Source: Gavia stellata
Taxonomy: Eukaryota > Chordata > Aves > Gaviiformes > Gaviidae
Direction of reading: 5' to 3'
Length of the DNA: 64,000 bases
NCBI RefSeq assembly: GCF_030936135.1
Contig: NC_082594.1
Location: 23,045,553 to 23,109,552 of the forward strand
Shown: positions 36,079 through 49,999 of the stretch, piece after piece
Numbering within the stretch: position 1 is the stretch's first letter
How the letters are laid out: each line of letters starts with the position of its first letter
Position numbers and translations under genes: made by a program
The notes under the pieces: model-generated
Seen by the model: only the letters and a program-made list of their open reading frames with translations
What the model was told of the DNA's origin: nothing
Database searches by the model: none

Positions 36079-39000
36079 GCTGGGAGATGGAGAGAACAAA
36101 GTGGAGATGTGCTGTGGCTGAGTTTTGATGCGTGAGCTGGGAATTTCTCTTCTGAGTAATGGAAGGGTAGTTAAACTGGTGTTGAGGCCACCGGTGGCTG
36201 CCAGGGTCAGCATATCTGACAAAGTGGGATACTTTTACATTTCCACTGAGGAGTTGTGGATGGTTTCTCTATTTCCCTGCAGGAACCATAGCACTGTAAT
36301 AGAAGTCCCAGCCTTTCAGAAAATGTCCAGCTGGGGGATCAAGGAAAAAATATCTTTGGAGAATGTAGGACTATCTTTGGTTTAAGTAAACAGATGTTTG
36401 CAGTCCTTATTTTGCAGGGCACTGCTTGTGTTCTCCTTTAATCCTTTTTTGGAGGGACAGTTCCTATAGTGTCAGCCAGGCTCTGCTGCAGTGACAGTGC
36501 TGGATGGATGTGGCTTTGCAGCAGAGAATTCATCTCACCATTGGTCAGGATTGGGGCTGGAGATGTTCCACAGGGTAAATCTCCATGAATTCTTGCTGGT
36601 CTGGCTTGCAGTGATAATATGGCGTCCTGAGAGCTTTCCACACTCAGTCCTTCAAACACCCCTTCAGGATAAGTGCTACTATAAATTCTACATTAATTTA
36701 AGCCAGGCTTTCATGTAGGGAAAGTGATTATAGTGTATGCTCCCAAGATGATTCTGGATTGTTGATAGAGAGCGTTTCTGTACTAGAAATGCTCGACTAG
36801 AGGATCTGACATGACCTAAACCAGGCAGCTGGAGAAAGCCTGTCTTCCTCAGTGGTGGTAGGTTCAGGTCTAATTCCACTTTTTTCTGACTTACAGAACA
36901 TACGTGAATTACTAATCTTTCATTGGTTGATGCCATATTTTAGTGCTGTCTTTCATAAATGCACATAATAAAACCAAAAACCTCTGCTGCTCATTAACTT
37001 TCTTAAGGCAAATCTTCACCTGCTGATCACTTTTTTAATAAAAAATTGGAGGCATACAGCCAAGTTTGTATAGTGTCTGCAGTTGCTCATATTTTGCAGC
37101 ACCAGCATCACATTTACAAGGTATCTTAAAGATAGGATTTAAACCCAGAAACTTAAAGCTGAACATGACTTTTCAAAATGTTACTAACTCCTGTAACTCG
37201 GAACACTTGTTACTCGTTAAAGTGCCTAGTCCTTAAAATTAATACATCAATATATAAATAGTGTGTTCTTGGTCTCAGGTTCCTGTAGTAGTGCATTGCA
37301 GTCTAGTTACTCACATGAGAGGGGAATGCACCTTACGTTAAAATACAATGTTGCAGTGATACTTCAAAGGTGTTTCTTGTTTACCTGTGAGCTACTAATG
37401 TTGTCTTTGTTTAGTGTCAGTGTACATTGTGCAGATAAGAGGATAACAGAGTTTATTCAGGTGAGGCTATTCTCTTGCCATAGCCACACGAACTTGTTGA
37501 TTAGACTTTATGTTGGACAGAAATCCTCCAAAATGTTCATTCTCATCAACCTGATACTGAAAGTAGATCACAAAACAATGTGAAAGAGGAGGAGAAAACA
37601 TTTTGCGATCGGGCTTTATGAAATACTTTTATGAGTTTTGACTGTCAGGAAAATAGTAATATGCCGTTCTTAGGTTCATTGTACAGCCTCTTCTCTTTTG
37701 TAAATCCAATTTGAATTATTTACAATGAAATCATGAATGTCCAAGAAAAGCCCAACAAATTTGACGTATAACACAAAGGCAAAAATAGACCCTGTTTTTT
37801 AGACTGATCCAAGTTTACTTCCCAGGAGTTTCTTGAGGTGCAGTTGTAAGAGCGTTCCTTAGTGATTATGAAATTTCTACAGAAAACTAGTTAACAAAGG
37901 AGATGTAAATGTTTGTAGATCAATGGAATAATGTAGCAGGAGGGGGTTGCTTTTCCTGCACAAACAGAACAGGGGTTTGTGTTGTGGCTGCAAGTTGATC
38001 ACTGAGAAGCATGTTTCTTCTCCTGCCCTATCGGAGCTCTCATTAATAATTATGTGGTTTCAGTTAATTAAGCGAACAACACAAAAGTAGATTTGCTTGG
38101 ATAAGTAGCAAGAAAACATATTTGGGTTGTGTTTGGAGAAGGATTTTATTCATCTTATCAGTAGAGTCACTGATCCACCAAATCTTTATTCATGTGAGTG
38201 ATCTTTGCACTTGCAAATAATCCTGTTGTAGCTCACCATCTATGAATGAAACTCTCATCTGCATTAATATACGCTTTTAGTGACTGTCAATAGGAAATAG
38301 TCAAGAGTAAATGTTAAAGAGGGCATAGCTCCAATTAAAAGCCTTAACAATTTTGCAAACTATATATTCACACCCTCATTTCCAGATACGATAGTCTTAA
38401 GACAGAAAAAAAACCCAAATACTTTTATGCCAAATGTTTAGCAGCCTCTCAAAGTCTCAAATGAGCACTGTGGATGTACCTTCCTTGTTTATTTTCCATC
38501 GGTTCAGTATTGCTTAGACTCTAAATTTACCAAATATGGTTTTAGTAACTCTCAGGCCGTTACCCCCCACCTTATAAAGTGCTTCTAGAAGGCTGCATCT
38601 ATACTGAACCTCAAAACATTGCATCTCCATCTGTGTGCAACAAAGACAAACTTTTGTTTGTAAAGGAAAGCAAGAAGAATGTGCTATTTTTACACAAAAT
38701 TTCTGTTCATACAATATTCACTGCTACCCAAAATTATGAGCCTTGATTTACAACTGGAATGTTGAGCCAAATGCTTTAAGCTAAGGAATAGTGCAAGTTC
38801 TGCGCAGTTCTCCTGAAAGCGTTAGGTGTCTTTTGTATTGTAATCGCATAGGGTTAACTGCACAAGCACTGTGTGGGAAGTGGCGTGGTGCCCTGGAGAG
38901 GGGATGCAGTGCACTGTACTGTTGGTGTAGGTCTCTGGAGAGGAGTTCAGTTCCCCATCGAGGGCTTTCCTGTAGGATCTTAGGCAGGTTTTCTCGTTGC

Positions 39001-42000
39001 TCTGGATATGTCTGTACCATAAAGAATAGGTTTTGCATGGTCATAAGCACTGTAGGCTGTGTTTCTCACCCACCTTCTGTCCTCTTGGCTGCTCTGCAGA
39101 CAGCTATCAGCTTCCCAGTGTGGCCACGTTTGATAAGGTCCCATGGGCTCGTGCAGCCCTGTGTCCTCTAGACCCGCTAGCCACCGCTGCCGTGAGCCTG
39201 GCTGTGGATGTGGGCAAGCCAGACCACCGTGGCTTTGGTAGTGAGCAGGGCAGATTCAGGGCTTGGTTTCTTCTCTATAAATGGGGATTTGAGATGTAGG
39301 AATACCCAGCATAGATATGTAGGAATGCTTTGAGAAAATCACATCACAGCCTCAGGTCGATAACGTCAAGTACTCAGTATCTCCCGTGAAGCACCGTTAG
39401 GGTCTGGAGTATGGCATGACAAACAGTCTTGTGTTCTGCCATCTCAGCGTCATCGCAGGCTGGGGCATGGTCACAAAAAGAGCGTTACAAGGATATGACA
39501 CTACAGTCACAAAGGCAAAAATCAAAACTGTGCCAGAAAGTGAAGGCAATGGCGTCTTTAATGGTGTGGATGAGAAAAGGCTGTCTAGACCACAGTAGAA
39601 AACCAGTGTAACTGAGGATTTAATTGGACTCTAAGTCTGAAAGTGCAGCTCCAGAGAGCTGATAGAGACTCTTGCTAGCAAGCGGAAAAGAAATCCTGCT
39701 GCTCTCTGCCGTCCTCCCACCTGCACTGGTTTGGCTTTGTGTGGGAGGAACCGTGGCCACCCCATTGCACCCAGTTCATGTTCCCTTGGGTGGCAGATGC
39801 AGCACAGTGAGAGTCTTTCCTGCTGTCTCATTGGTCCTGACCCATCGCAGGTCTGTGCTGAGATGGCAAAGATCCTTAACGTTTGTCAGCTTTAAGGCTA
39901 AAGGCAGAAGCCCTGCGACTTGTAGAGTTGACTCAGATGCTTGTCAAAAATGTATGGTAGTTAGAATAATAAAGAAAAACTAACATATACTGTAGCTACT
40001 TTGATCCTTTCAAGTTGTATGTTTAGCCGTTTCAGTAAAGTTCACCTTCTGGAGATCCTTCCTTGGTTTGTGCCTGCGTGGTCACAGCTCATGCAAGTTG
40101 GCCACTGCAGGGCTCCAGCGTGGGGGAGTTCGATTTTGTCATGGAGGATCTGAAAGAGGAGCATGAACATAGGACCATGGTATGAAAGGGAGAATGCAGG
40201 AATGTGGCCTGGTGTTTGCTTGGGCAATAGGCAGCCAGAGTAGTCTTAGTGCGGTCTCACTTCTCCCTCCTGCCAAGCAGGAGTGCACCCGTGCACCTCC
40301 AGCCAGGCATGTCCCTGGTCCTCTGCTTGCCATGAAACCCACGGCCCAGCCAGGCCATCTGTGCTTTCCTGGAGCACACGGACGGGAATGGGAAAAGACT
40401 GCAGAAAGTGCTGCAGGAACAATATTACACACAGCTTAATAGCAATTGTTTAAATACAACCAAAGTCTGGTTCTGGGAAACATGGGTGGGCATTCTGCTT
40501 GAGACTTTGTGTCTTCTGAATTCTCCAGCCTTTCCTGGAGAGGAACTGCCTGTGCCTTTTGGAACGTCCCACGAAGGATGAAAGTTTGCCCAGCGCTAGT
40601 CATTCAAAATGTCTCCGAGAGATAAAAATGCCAGCAAGCAGCTAATTCATCAGGAACAGCAACGACAGACAGTTCCGGGCAATGAGCCATTGTTTAAGTC
40701 AGTTGAATAATAAGAATATTAAGAAAGGAATATAACACATGAAGAAAACCAAGGCCCTATGTGAGTTATTGCTTTGTCTTAATTCTGCATATTATATTCA
40801 AATACAGTCTTCCCTCCCTACCATATTATTAGGCACTAGAGTGATAGCAAAAGCTGAAAGGAAGGTAAGCAAAATAGTTGGTGTTGTCAATCTGGATGCC
40901 TAAACTTGGGCAACTCTCCACACATCAGACCCCTAAATTAAAACATCGCTCTTCAGCATAATCCACTGTGTTGCTAAAACAGCGGAGAGGTGGTGTTGCT
41001 GGGATTTCATGGCACGGCTGGTTGAGTTTCTAATGCTCCTCTGGCCAGTGCTGGAGGGTTAGTGCCTCTCTGAACCCCTCCATGCAGAGAAGGCGCTTGC
41101 AAAGTCCTTGGAGGATGGAATATGTTTTGTCCAGAAGAGTTTGACTCTAACTGTTACCTCCTTCTTTCTCTCCTGACCTCGATTTACTAAGCGGGGGGAA
41201 GCCTGGGGGAGAGGCGGGTGGAGCTTCCCATGGTCTAGCCCTGTGCCTCCCTCCCTGAGGACCCCAGCAAGATGCTGTGTGGGGCATGGCTACCACAAAG
41301 ACCCCCTTCCCGTCAAACACCTGAGACCATTCTGGTTAAATAAATCTCTGGGAGAAAGCATAGGCTCCTAGGAAAGTGGGTGGTACCGTATTGGTAAGTA
41401 AATCCTCATCTGGTATGAATCAGTGAAGTCATGCTGCTGTCAGCAGAGCTGGGCTGGTTTGCACCAGCTAAACACCTAGCTCTGTCTCCATCCAGCAGCT
41501 AGCAGGTAGGGTAAAGGGTGGGGGAAGCCAGAAGAGCAGTGTGGGATCACCAGCAGCTCCTACCAGTCCTGGTTTTTCCCTGGGGCTCATGATTTGGGTA
41601 CTGCTTCCCCCAGCCCTCACAACTGCCTGTCCAGCAGTAGGATTTCGCATTGCCTTTTCTTGCAGACGGAGACACGAGGCTCAAGGCAGGTTCTCCCTGA
41701 ACCAAAAGGGAAAGGGGCTGCAAATGTATTTTCCCTCCCTATCACCAGGTTTATATTTAGGTTGGTTATTACCTTATTGAAAATTTTATATCTCTAACGT
41801 GATTTGCAAATATATACAAGGAATTGCAGTCCTCCATGCTAACACGTGGCTTTAGCAGGGTGTTAAGCCAGAGCAGGGTGAAGCAGCTCAGGCTTGGTGC
41901 TGCACTAGCACGGCTTTTGGTCTGCCCTGGGCTCCTGCACACATGCTGCCTGCAAGAAGCACTGTAGACCTGCAGGTAGATGTACAGTTCCTCATGACGT

Positions 42001-42829
42001 CTGTCTGGTGAAAGGACCGAAGATCAGCCCCGCTGCTGGGGAATCCTTTCCCGAGGGTGGCTCTGAGTCTGCCTCACCAATGGGTCCCATTTGAACTTGG
42101 ATCCCTGCAGGATTCTTCTCACAACAAGGAAGGGACTGGAAGGCACAGCTCTACCTTTCCATAGCAGGACCTGTTGCATCCAGCCCAGTAGGCTCCCTGC
42201 TGTCTGAGAAATGAGTTAAACTAGCAAAAAAAGTCCACAAGAATGAATTTTACCTAAACTTCATTTTTCTTTGCCTGTTGCAAATAATTTCCCAGGCACC
42301 TCCGCCCTTCGGAGGGAGCAGAGAGCCCCCACTGCACTCTCATTACTCAAGATTCACCTCCAGCCGCCACTGCCAATTTTTTTTCCTTTTTTCTCCTTTC
42401 TAGGTTGAGGTCTTTAATAGTTTTGTGTCTCTTTCAGCCTAGGCTCCAGCCTGGGAAAAACAAACCTGCTAGCCTGGCGAAAGCCAAATACACACGGCCC
42501 AATTACCAGCTTCCCCACTGTTCCTTTGGGCTGGCTGGTATTCTCCCTGCCTTTGTTTCGCTGCCTGCTCCCTGCCTCCGAGCAGCTTCCTTTGACTCTG
42601 CTCCATGCAGCCGGGCAGAACGAGATCCAGCAGGTAAACTGAGGAAGGGCTATTGTCCCTCCACCCCTTGCCTGTGGACCGCTGCAGTTTATCTGCCGGC
42701 AGAGCTTCACGCGAGCGTACTTCTTTGAAGAGCTGCTTTGCTTTTTAATTAGGGGAAAACGCGTTGTTTCTTTGCACTTAAAATACTTGTGCATGGGGAA
42801 CACAGCATTGTCATGGTTTGGGTGTTGGG

Positions 42830-43790
42830 TGCGGGTCGCATCGCTTCAGCTCTGATTCTGTGGTTGTTGTCTGTCTGGCACCCTGTGCCTTGGCTGGCGC
42901 TGGTCCTGACAGCCTTGGGAAGAGCCGAGGAGGATGGACGGGGCTGCCTCCGCGGCCGTGCGCTCCCGCAGCTCTCCGGGGCAAGGGAGGGTGCGTGGGA
43001 GCAGCGCTGCAAGAACCTGGCCTGGCTGTCCTGCGGCGGGAACAGGCTGGTGCCCATTGTTACCCGGCAGCACAATTTGGGAGGTGGGAACTGGCAGGGG
43101 TGAGCCACTGCCAGCCCCCAGGGCAGGTGCTCCCCACAGTGGGCTCTCATCGCATGCCACTGCCAAGCTCCCCCTCTGCAGCTGCAGGGGTGTCCACCTC
43201 CCATTTTAGAGGAGGGCAAACTGTTGCCAAAACATGCTGCACCAACTGGGGTCCCCAGAAGAGCTCCTGGGGCTGAGGAGGAGGAGCGGCCAGTCCTGCG
43301 TCCCCTTCTCAGGCAGCACCAGCTTGTCCCTCTGCCCCAGCCACCCCGTCTTGCCATGACCCAACGTCCCTGGAGCCCCAAGCTGTCCAGGTGATGAGGG
43401 CTCGTGCTGAGGACCAGCTCTCCACAGTTACATCCGTGCTAATGAATGAAACGAGGCAGGAGTGACCCTCCAGCCCCGGGGCTGCCGGCTCACGGCTGTC
43501 TGGCTGCAGCCCCTTAAGCAGGGCTGCCCAGGCAGGTTGCCCGTGCTGAGCCTGGGCACCCTCCGGGGTGATGCCAGCTGGTGGGGCGAAAGCCATGCCA
43601 GGGGGGCACTGACCAAAGGTGGTGCCGAAGAGACAAGGCTGGGGTTAGGTGTGTTCTCCCGCTGACCCGGAGGAGTAGCGTAAAGGTGCGAGGTGTGGGG
43701 CACGCAGCTGGCCGCTGATACCTCGAGAGGAGGATGCTTCGGGAGATGCGGTGGATGCCCCAGGACGCGCAGCGGCTGCACGGCTGCTCT
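42830..43790. promoter_or_regulatory. Isolated CpG-rich block (orphan CpG island candidate)
   Basis: GC-rich sequence with two CpG-dense clusters, about 42900-43080 (includes CTCCGCGGCCGTGCGCTCCC) and about 43440-43790 (includes GGACGCGCAGCGGCTGCACG), in a gene-free region. Open frames across it on both strands look like GC-driven chance frames. It may be an alternative promoter, an enhancer-associated or developmental CpG island, or a GC-rich repeat relic. Confidence 0.4.
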
Positions 43791-44059
43791 TTGAGATAGC
43801 AACTAAAAATCGACTTTGAAGGCTGAGAACTGACCGGAAACAAAATATCTTCCCTGTCTTTCATTAGCACGGCTGCGGCTATGAATGCACTCGCCCTGCT
43901 CAAAGGATTTACAGTTGGCGAAGGATTTGTGTGTGGGGAGGGAGCTGGGAAGGGGAGCGCTGGGGAGAAGCTTGAAAACGAATTGTTAGAAGATATCTCC
44001 ATCTCAGTGCTCAGTTTATAAAACAAATTCTTTGGGCAGGTGCTTGAATTCACAGCCTC

Positions 44060-44790
44060 TTTAGAGGGAATTTATCAGCCCCAGGAATATACTGGTTAAG
44101 AAAAAAAAAATATCACCCTCAGCTGCTAGGAGGGAAAAGCTAATCATCTAAACTTTACTGCGGGAGAGGTGCAGCTGTCAAAGCAATAAGGTAAATGAGT
44201 CTGAGGCTGAAATGGTTTTTGCAGCAGAACTCTGCTCCCTGCTAAATAGGGGAGATTGAACTATAGCACCATTCCACTATTCCCTGGTAATGCACCATTT
44301 TGGGGCTGACTGGGTGGTCTTAAGTCCATTGCCACAGTGGCTATATCGCTGATACCAATCAAGGCCCCGCAGCTGAGACCCTGAGTGACCTGCTTCAGCA
44401 GCTTTTTTCAAACACCAATTCAGTCATTTGTGTGGGATGCTTTTCTGCTACTTTATTTATGGGATTACATAAATGAGCCATTAAAAATGTAAATCTTCAG
44501 AACAGTTGAATAATAAAGATTTAAACAATAAGCCCAGGGCGGTACAGTACAGAAACTTCCCCGAACCAGCAGTACTGCACCATCGTGGCTATGGCAACAA
44601 TAGCGGGTTAAGGGAAAGAGAGAGCAAGGAGGAAAATAAAACGTCCCGGCATTGTTACAGTCACTGGCACCACAGAAAGATTAGGGATTATTTTTTTTTG
44701 CAGAGTATTAGAACAATAATGAAGATGTGCCATTATGCGCCACAAAGGAGAGCATGCCATCCCTCACATAGCGCAGGTGTCAAAACAATC
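44060..44790. promoter_or_regulatory. Candidate conserved non-coding element
   Basis: Repeat-free, balanced-composition, non-coding sequence with clustered regulatory words: TTATCAG (GATA type) near 44070, a TTTATTTATGGG homeodomain/CDX-like word near 44452-44463, ATTAAAAATG, and CTATGGCAACAATAG near 44590 (RFX half-site-like). Its texture resembles vertebrate enhancers. There is no alignment evidence. Confidence 0.25.
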
Positions 44791-45459
44791 GGGCTGGCCG
44801 CAGAATTGAGTTTAAGTGAAGTTTGTCCCACCTCATCACAAAGCGTTTAACCCTTCCCGGGCCAGAGCCAGCCACAGACGTGCCATGGCTACCATAGGCT
44901 CTTTTCGCCTCTCTCCTGTGCCGTTAGGCATCTGGTCTGAGCATCTTTCCTCATCAGCAGGGGCAACGAAGCTGTACACTATGTACCTTGCTGAGGAGGA
45001 GTTTGCGGCAGGTTTTATTTGGCTTTCGTTGTGCTTATATCATCTTAAAGTACCCAGTGAGGCAATAAAGGCAATAGCATAGTGAGGAATTGTACTGCGG
45101 TTTAGTTAAGTCCCACTGCAGCCTTTTCTCTGCAAAGGATAAAATGATGTAAGTAGCTTCTAAGCTCTGTTAAGCCCAAAATTTGTGAGGCAAAATAGCA
45201 GTCTACAGCTACAAATTTTGCGCTTAAGAGAGCTGATGTTCTCTGTACAGCTGTGTGTTTTAGCTTTCCCATAATAATCTTCATATGACAACTGTAGCGA
45301 AGAAGACTGAGATTCCACCGGCATTTTAGACGTGCACACCTTGAAGACAAGCTCTGAGCCACATCAGTGCTCTCCCTAGAAGCAAATTACAGCATGTGGT
45401 GCACTATTTTAATAAGAAGTTTTTCCTGTCATTTGGTTCTGGGAACTGAGTAGGTATTT

Positions 45460-45548
45460 TGTATAAGTAAATTTGGGAGTTTATTTGGGAGAGTAAATTT
45501 GGGAATTTGTATAAAATTCCAGAGTATATTTGGGAATTTATATAAAAG
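45460..45548. repeat. Degenerate short tandem repeats (TTTGGGA/TATAAA units)
   Basis: AAATTTGGGA(G/A)TTT-type units recur four times (AAATTTGGGAGTTT, TATTTGGGAGAG, AAATTTGGGAATTTGTATAAA, TATTTGGGAATTTATATAAA). It is a short decayed minisatellite-like patch. Confidence 0.75.
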
Positions 45549-46214
45549 ATATATTACCTCCCCATTTCAAAGGTCACCACCCTCTGGATTTTAATATTGC
45601 TAACTTAAAGGAAAAGGTATACCCCTACCATCCTAATTCCTATGCTGTAAGAAGGGCGAGGCTGGGGCCCACCATCCATTGCTGCCCACTGAATCATGAC
45701 TCACTCACAGAAAAGATGGTGATCCCATCAAATCTGAGCCTGACCATGATGAAAACAGCTACATTTGGATACATTTTTCATTGCTCGGGCTTGTAAAACT
45801 TATAAATTAAGTGCTACATGAAAAAAAAAAGCTATTTTTTTCTGCAAATAACATAAGTAGGTAAGATGTGACATGGCTTGCACGTGAAGTCTTCTACAAC
45901 AGATTTTCGTGCATCGCTGTATTTGACCTTTAAACCATCTTCTTATTTCAGAACTGTGGGACTTGGGCAGGATTCCCTTCTTGCATCTCTGCAAATCCAC
46001 AGACATCAGAAGAGTTACTGTGCATTAGAGTTACCATGCATTCATGCTGGTGAAAATTAGAAGTGAAGCTGTTTCATAGTCTCTCTTATCCTTAAAAAGT
46101 TCAACATCCTTTGTCAATTCTTGCTATCTTTACTTTCTGAAGACCGTTTACAGCAGTGTACCAACATCATAACAAGTTTTTAGCAATATTATAATGGCCA
46201 GCATTCAACTTAGC

Positions 46215-46350
46215 TTCACAGAGGGGTTGAAGTTGGAAGGCACCTCTGGAGGTCACCTTGTCCAACCTTCCTGCTCAAGTAGGGCCACCTAGAGCTGGTT
46301 GCCCAGGACTGTGTCCAGACAGCTTCTGAATATCTCCAAGAAGTTATGAG
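46215..46350 (-). mobile_element. CR1 3'-end fragment, minus strand
   Basis: GGTTGAAGTTGGAAGGCACC, then TCTGGAGGTCACCTTGTCCAA, then GGGCCACCTAGAGCTGGTTG and TGAATATCTCCAAG is the reverse complement of the canonical bird CR1 3' region, only moderately diverged. It is truncated at its 5' side near 46350. Confidence 0.9.
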
Positions 46351-49300
46351 TATCTCCAAGCATCCTAGCATTACATTATCATATTGCGATGATTTATTAT
46401 AGGTGCAGCTTCCATTGATAACAATAGGACTGATTTCACTGTATGCAGACAATGGACACCATAAAAGCATGCCAACACCCTAAAGTGTTTTACCTGCTGT
46501 ATGGGGAGAGGAAGAATTCCTTGTAGTGGAAACAGGGAAATATTTCAAGAATACAGTAATGTCAACTATGATAGCATGATGAAGTTTATTTTCTAAATGG
46601 TGGCTCTCCCAATGGGTTTGTATGTTTGGGCAAGGGAAGGGAGAAATGAAAAGGGGAAATGGATTTTTTAGCAAAGTAGAGAGGTCACAAGAATGCAAGA
46701 TGTAGACAACTTTGCGTTAACAAGGAAAGTCTTCCTCTGGGTGGCATATGACACTTTTTGAAATAACTGATTTTATCTCAGAGAAGAATTTGGATTTTAG
46801 GATGGATAGATCCTGTCCCCAGTCAGAGTGGTGAACTTGGTGGTATTTCCAGATGCTTCTGCTTTATTGTGTGTGATTCCCTTAGGTACAAGTGGTTACA
46901 GTATTGGTTTGTATGGCCGTGGGCACTAAGAAGGCAGGTCATGGACTGCATCCCCATCCAGTCCCAGAGCAGAGCCACCAGCCATGCCGGCTCCAAGCCA
47001 GCTGCCTGTGCATGGCAGAAGTGCACTCGTATGGAACAGGAGGGTGTGATTCACATCTGAAGCTTATTCTGTGTTGCATTTAGTTTCTACTTTCATTTGC
47101 CGGATTTGAGTCTCAAGCGAGCAAGCCCATACAATGGCTGAGGGCTACTGCAATCCAGCCCAAACGTGGCTTTGTGCAGTGCCACCCACCAGGTGGGCAG
47201 CACATACAGAAGATGTGCACGTGTTGGGCAACCTATTCAGAAGTCACCACATTAGCTTTTCCACCTCTCTGCACAAAGTGAGGGGCCAGTACAGAGAAGA
47301 GGTGGCCTTGAGGAAGATCTTCCATGGGTTAATGAGTCACGGGCATGTTCAGGCTTCTCCTAGGCTTTGCTCCGCTTGTGGCCTGAGTGATCTGGATCCA
47401 GGTCCTTAAGCATGTTTAAAGAAGTAGTCATGGGCTACAATCCTGTTTTCTTCAGGGAGATAGCTGAATATTAACCTTAACCTTTTCAATCTGAAAGCAG
47501 GTGCTTCATGGAAAATAGAAACTTAAGAAGATCAGCTGCTCCATCATCCTAATGTACACAATTTTTTTCCTCTTCATTATACATCAGCTTAATTTATTTA
47601 TTTTTGAGAGGGGAAAAAAGCTGATCCTGCAGTAAAAGCAACTGAAGGGATTTTCCCAGTGCCTTATCTATGAACTCTGTGTGGCCAGTGATCCTAATCC
47701 CCATTCTGGTTCTTAGCGGTGCGACTTGTAAGTGCCTGCAAGGAGAAGGGCAGGGCCACGGGGCGAGCTGGCGAGCTCCCCTGGCACAGGGCGCTACCTT
47801 TCCCGGGGCTTGGCTGGGTAAGTAACCACAGAGGCTGTCAGCTGGTGGGCAACATCAGTTCAGTCCAGGCATTTCTGTGGTCAAACAGCTCAAACGGGTC
47901 ATGGCTGTGGTTGCACTCCAGCCTGCTTAAGGTTGAATCCATGTGGCAGCATGGGACATACCCACAGACCTCACAGCTGTGAATCCACTCTGGAATGGAA
48001 AAGCAAAAAAGAACAGACTCTAAATCTCTTAACAACACACCACTTGCAGGAAAAAATCCTCTTTGAACCACCAGGTTGGGTTAATGATGGTTTTGAGTAT
48101 TATATCATTGCTTCACTGTCTATATGAAAGCAAACAATTTTATTTCATTTCCAAAGTTGGTAGAAAGATAACTGCAGTCTTCGTTGGCTTTTCCTACACC
48201 TCACTGGCAAGCCAGGAGTTGGACCCTGAAGATGTTAGGGCACAGGGCTGAGGAAGCTCTGTTTTACACAAATGGCAGGTTTACAAGTTAGAGTGCACAA
48301 CGAAATAAATGTTTCCCATTAGTTCATGCGTCTAAGTCAGACTGTAGCCCTTCCGACGTCACAAGTGGATCTCCTCTTTGTTCCCTCAGTCACCGATACT
48401 GAAGGAAGCTTTCAGGTCCTATCTAACTTGAAACCTCTTGTATTATGTAGGAATGAAAAGTTTGGACCTCACCAGAAGGGAGGGAGGGAGCTTTTTTAAT
48501 GATCTGATATTGCATGAGGCAGCTTCTCTCCTTCAGGCAGGATCTGATACCAAGCTCCAGGTCTTTGCTGTGCCGATGTCGCCAGGAGCACTCTCCTTCC
48601 TCCAGCCCCATCTCGCTTCTTCTCCAGGCAGCTGTGAGGCACTGCAGAAGATCACCTGCACCCATGAGGAGGCTCCACCAAACTGCTTCACACTGCTATC
48701 CTGGACTGGGGAAGCTCATAAATATGAGCTGCAGTGGGGGAGAAAGATCAGGGTCACTGTCTCCTCTAGGAAATATCTCAGGGAAAAGAAAAGCCAAATT
48801 TCACCTCTGGCTTCATAGAAGGAAGGCTTCCCTTACAGCCTTCCCAATGTGCCAGATTTTAAGTACTTTGGTATTTAAATGGAGCTAGAAATCTTCAGAG
48901 ATTGTGGAGTCCTAGACTGGAGACATGCATCAAGATAGGTCTGGGAGTCTCTCGAAGCTCTGCTGCAGGATCTGGGAAGTCAGGACAGGAGCTGGTGGGA
49001 CATGTGGGACTTGGGCCCATGTCCCAAGTTCCTTGGACACTTCAGGGCAGCCCTGGCCTTGGGACTGGCTCTGTGGGGATGGGGAAGGAGGGCTAATGCT
49101 CTCCGTTGTGTAGAGCTCTGGTAGCAAACTGCAGCCCTGGGCGTGATTCATGCTGGCCTTGCTCCTTTGCATTGTTTTAGGCAGGAGTGCAATTGCTGCC
49201 TGACTGAAATGGGAATGTCCTGTGCTTGCGTGACACCAGCGTGAAGGCTCACCAGGGCCAAAGACCATGAGACTCGCAGCTGCAGAGGTCCCCCACATCC

Positions 49301-49999
49301 TCCAGGTGGAAAAGTTGCTGCCAGCATCAACGTGATCCTCACTTTTTCGCTTGCTTCAGGTTAAAAATGCAAACCAATACAACAAGCCCTTTTGGGGGGA
49401 TGAAAGAATGAGGGACGAAGGCTGTTTCTCAGCCTCATCACTATTGCTCAGGTGGGTCAGTCCTTTCACTACAGCCCTGAGGTTCTTAGGAGAAAGCATG
49501 ACCGTGAAGTAGCAGAAAATTGAACTCCCTTTGAAATTGATAGATCAAAGGAGCCTCCCCATAAGCTGTTATTTTCCTCCTCCTGCCTGCACCAGTGCAT
49601 CTGTCTCCAGCCCTCTGCTAGGACCCATTGCAGAAGGTGGCCAGGAGCTGAGGTCAGCAGAGCCATTGCTGCTCAGTTAAGCCACGGGCAGGTGAAAGCC
49701 GGGGTGCTTTGGAGTAGCAGCCGCTGTGGCTGGGATGGCCTGGGGGTGCGTATGGAAAGATCCGTTCGCAGGGAGAGGTGGTGTCTGCCGCAGCCTGGAA
49801 GAATGGGAAGGTCTTGGACCAGCAAGTCCTTCTTCTGACCCGGAAAGGAGGCAGAAACCGTCTCAACGTGAAGGTTGCGGCTCCTGTTTCAGGTCTGAAG
49901 AAAAGCTCCTACGCCTGAAAGTTTGTTCCTCCATCTCTCTCTATTGGTCTAATAAAAAGCTTCCACTATACTGATGTAAGATGCTTTCTATGTTTGCCC

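Noticed and set aside
42749..43381. 210-codon minus-strand open frame and overlapping plus-strand frames
   Set aside because: They lie in the CpG-rich block, overlap one another on both strands, show no domain and have chance-like composition.
47187..47200. CCACCAGGTGGGCA as a second CTCF-like site
   Set aside because: The extra G breaks the GGC core alignment. It is a palindrome-like chance match (CCACC/GGTGG).
48438..48888. Overlapping plus-strand frames of about 125 codons
   Set aside because: No recognisable motif, no splice context that would extend them, and two frames overlap. Treated as chance.
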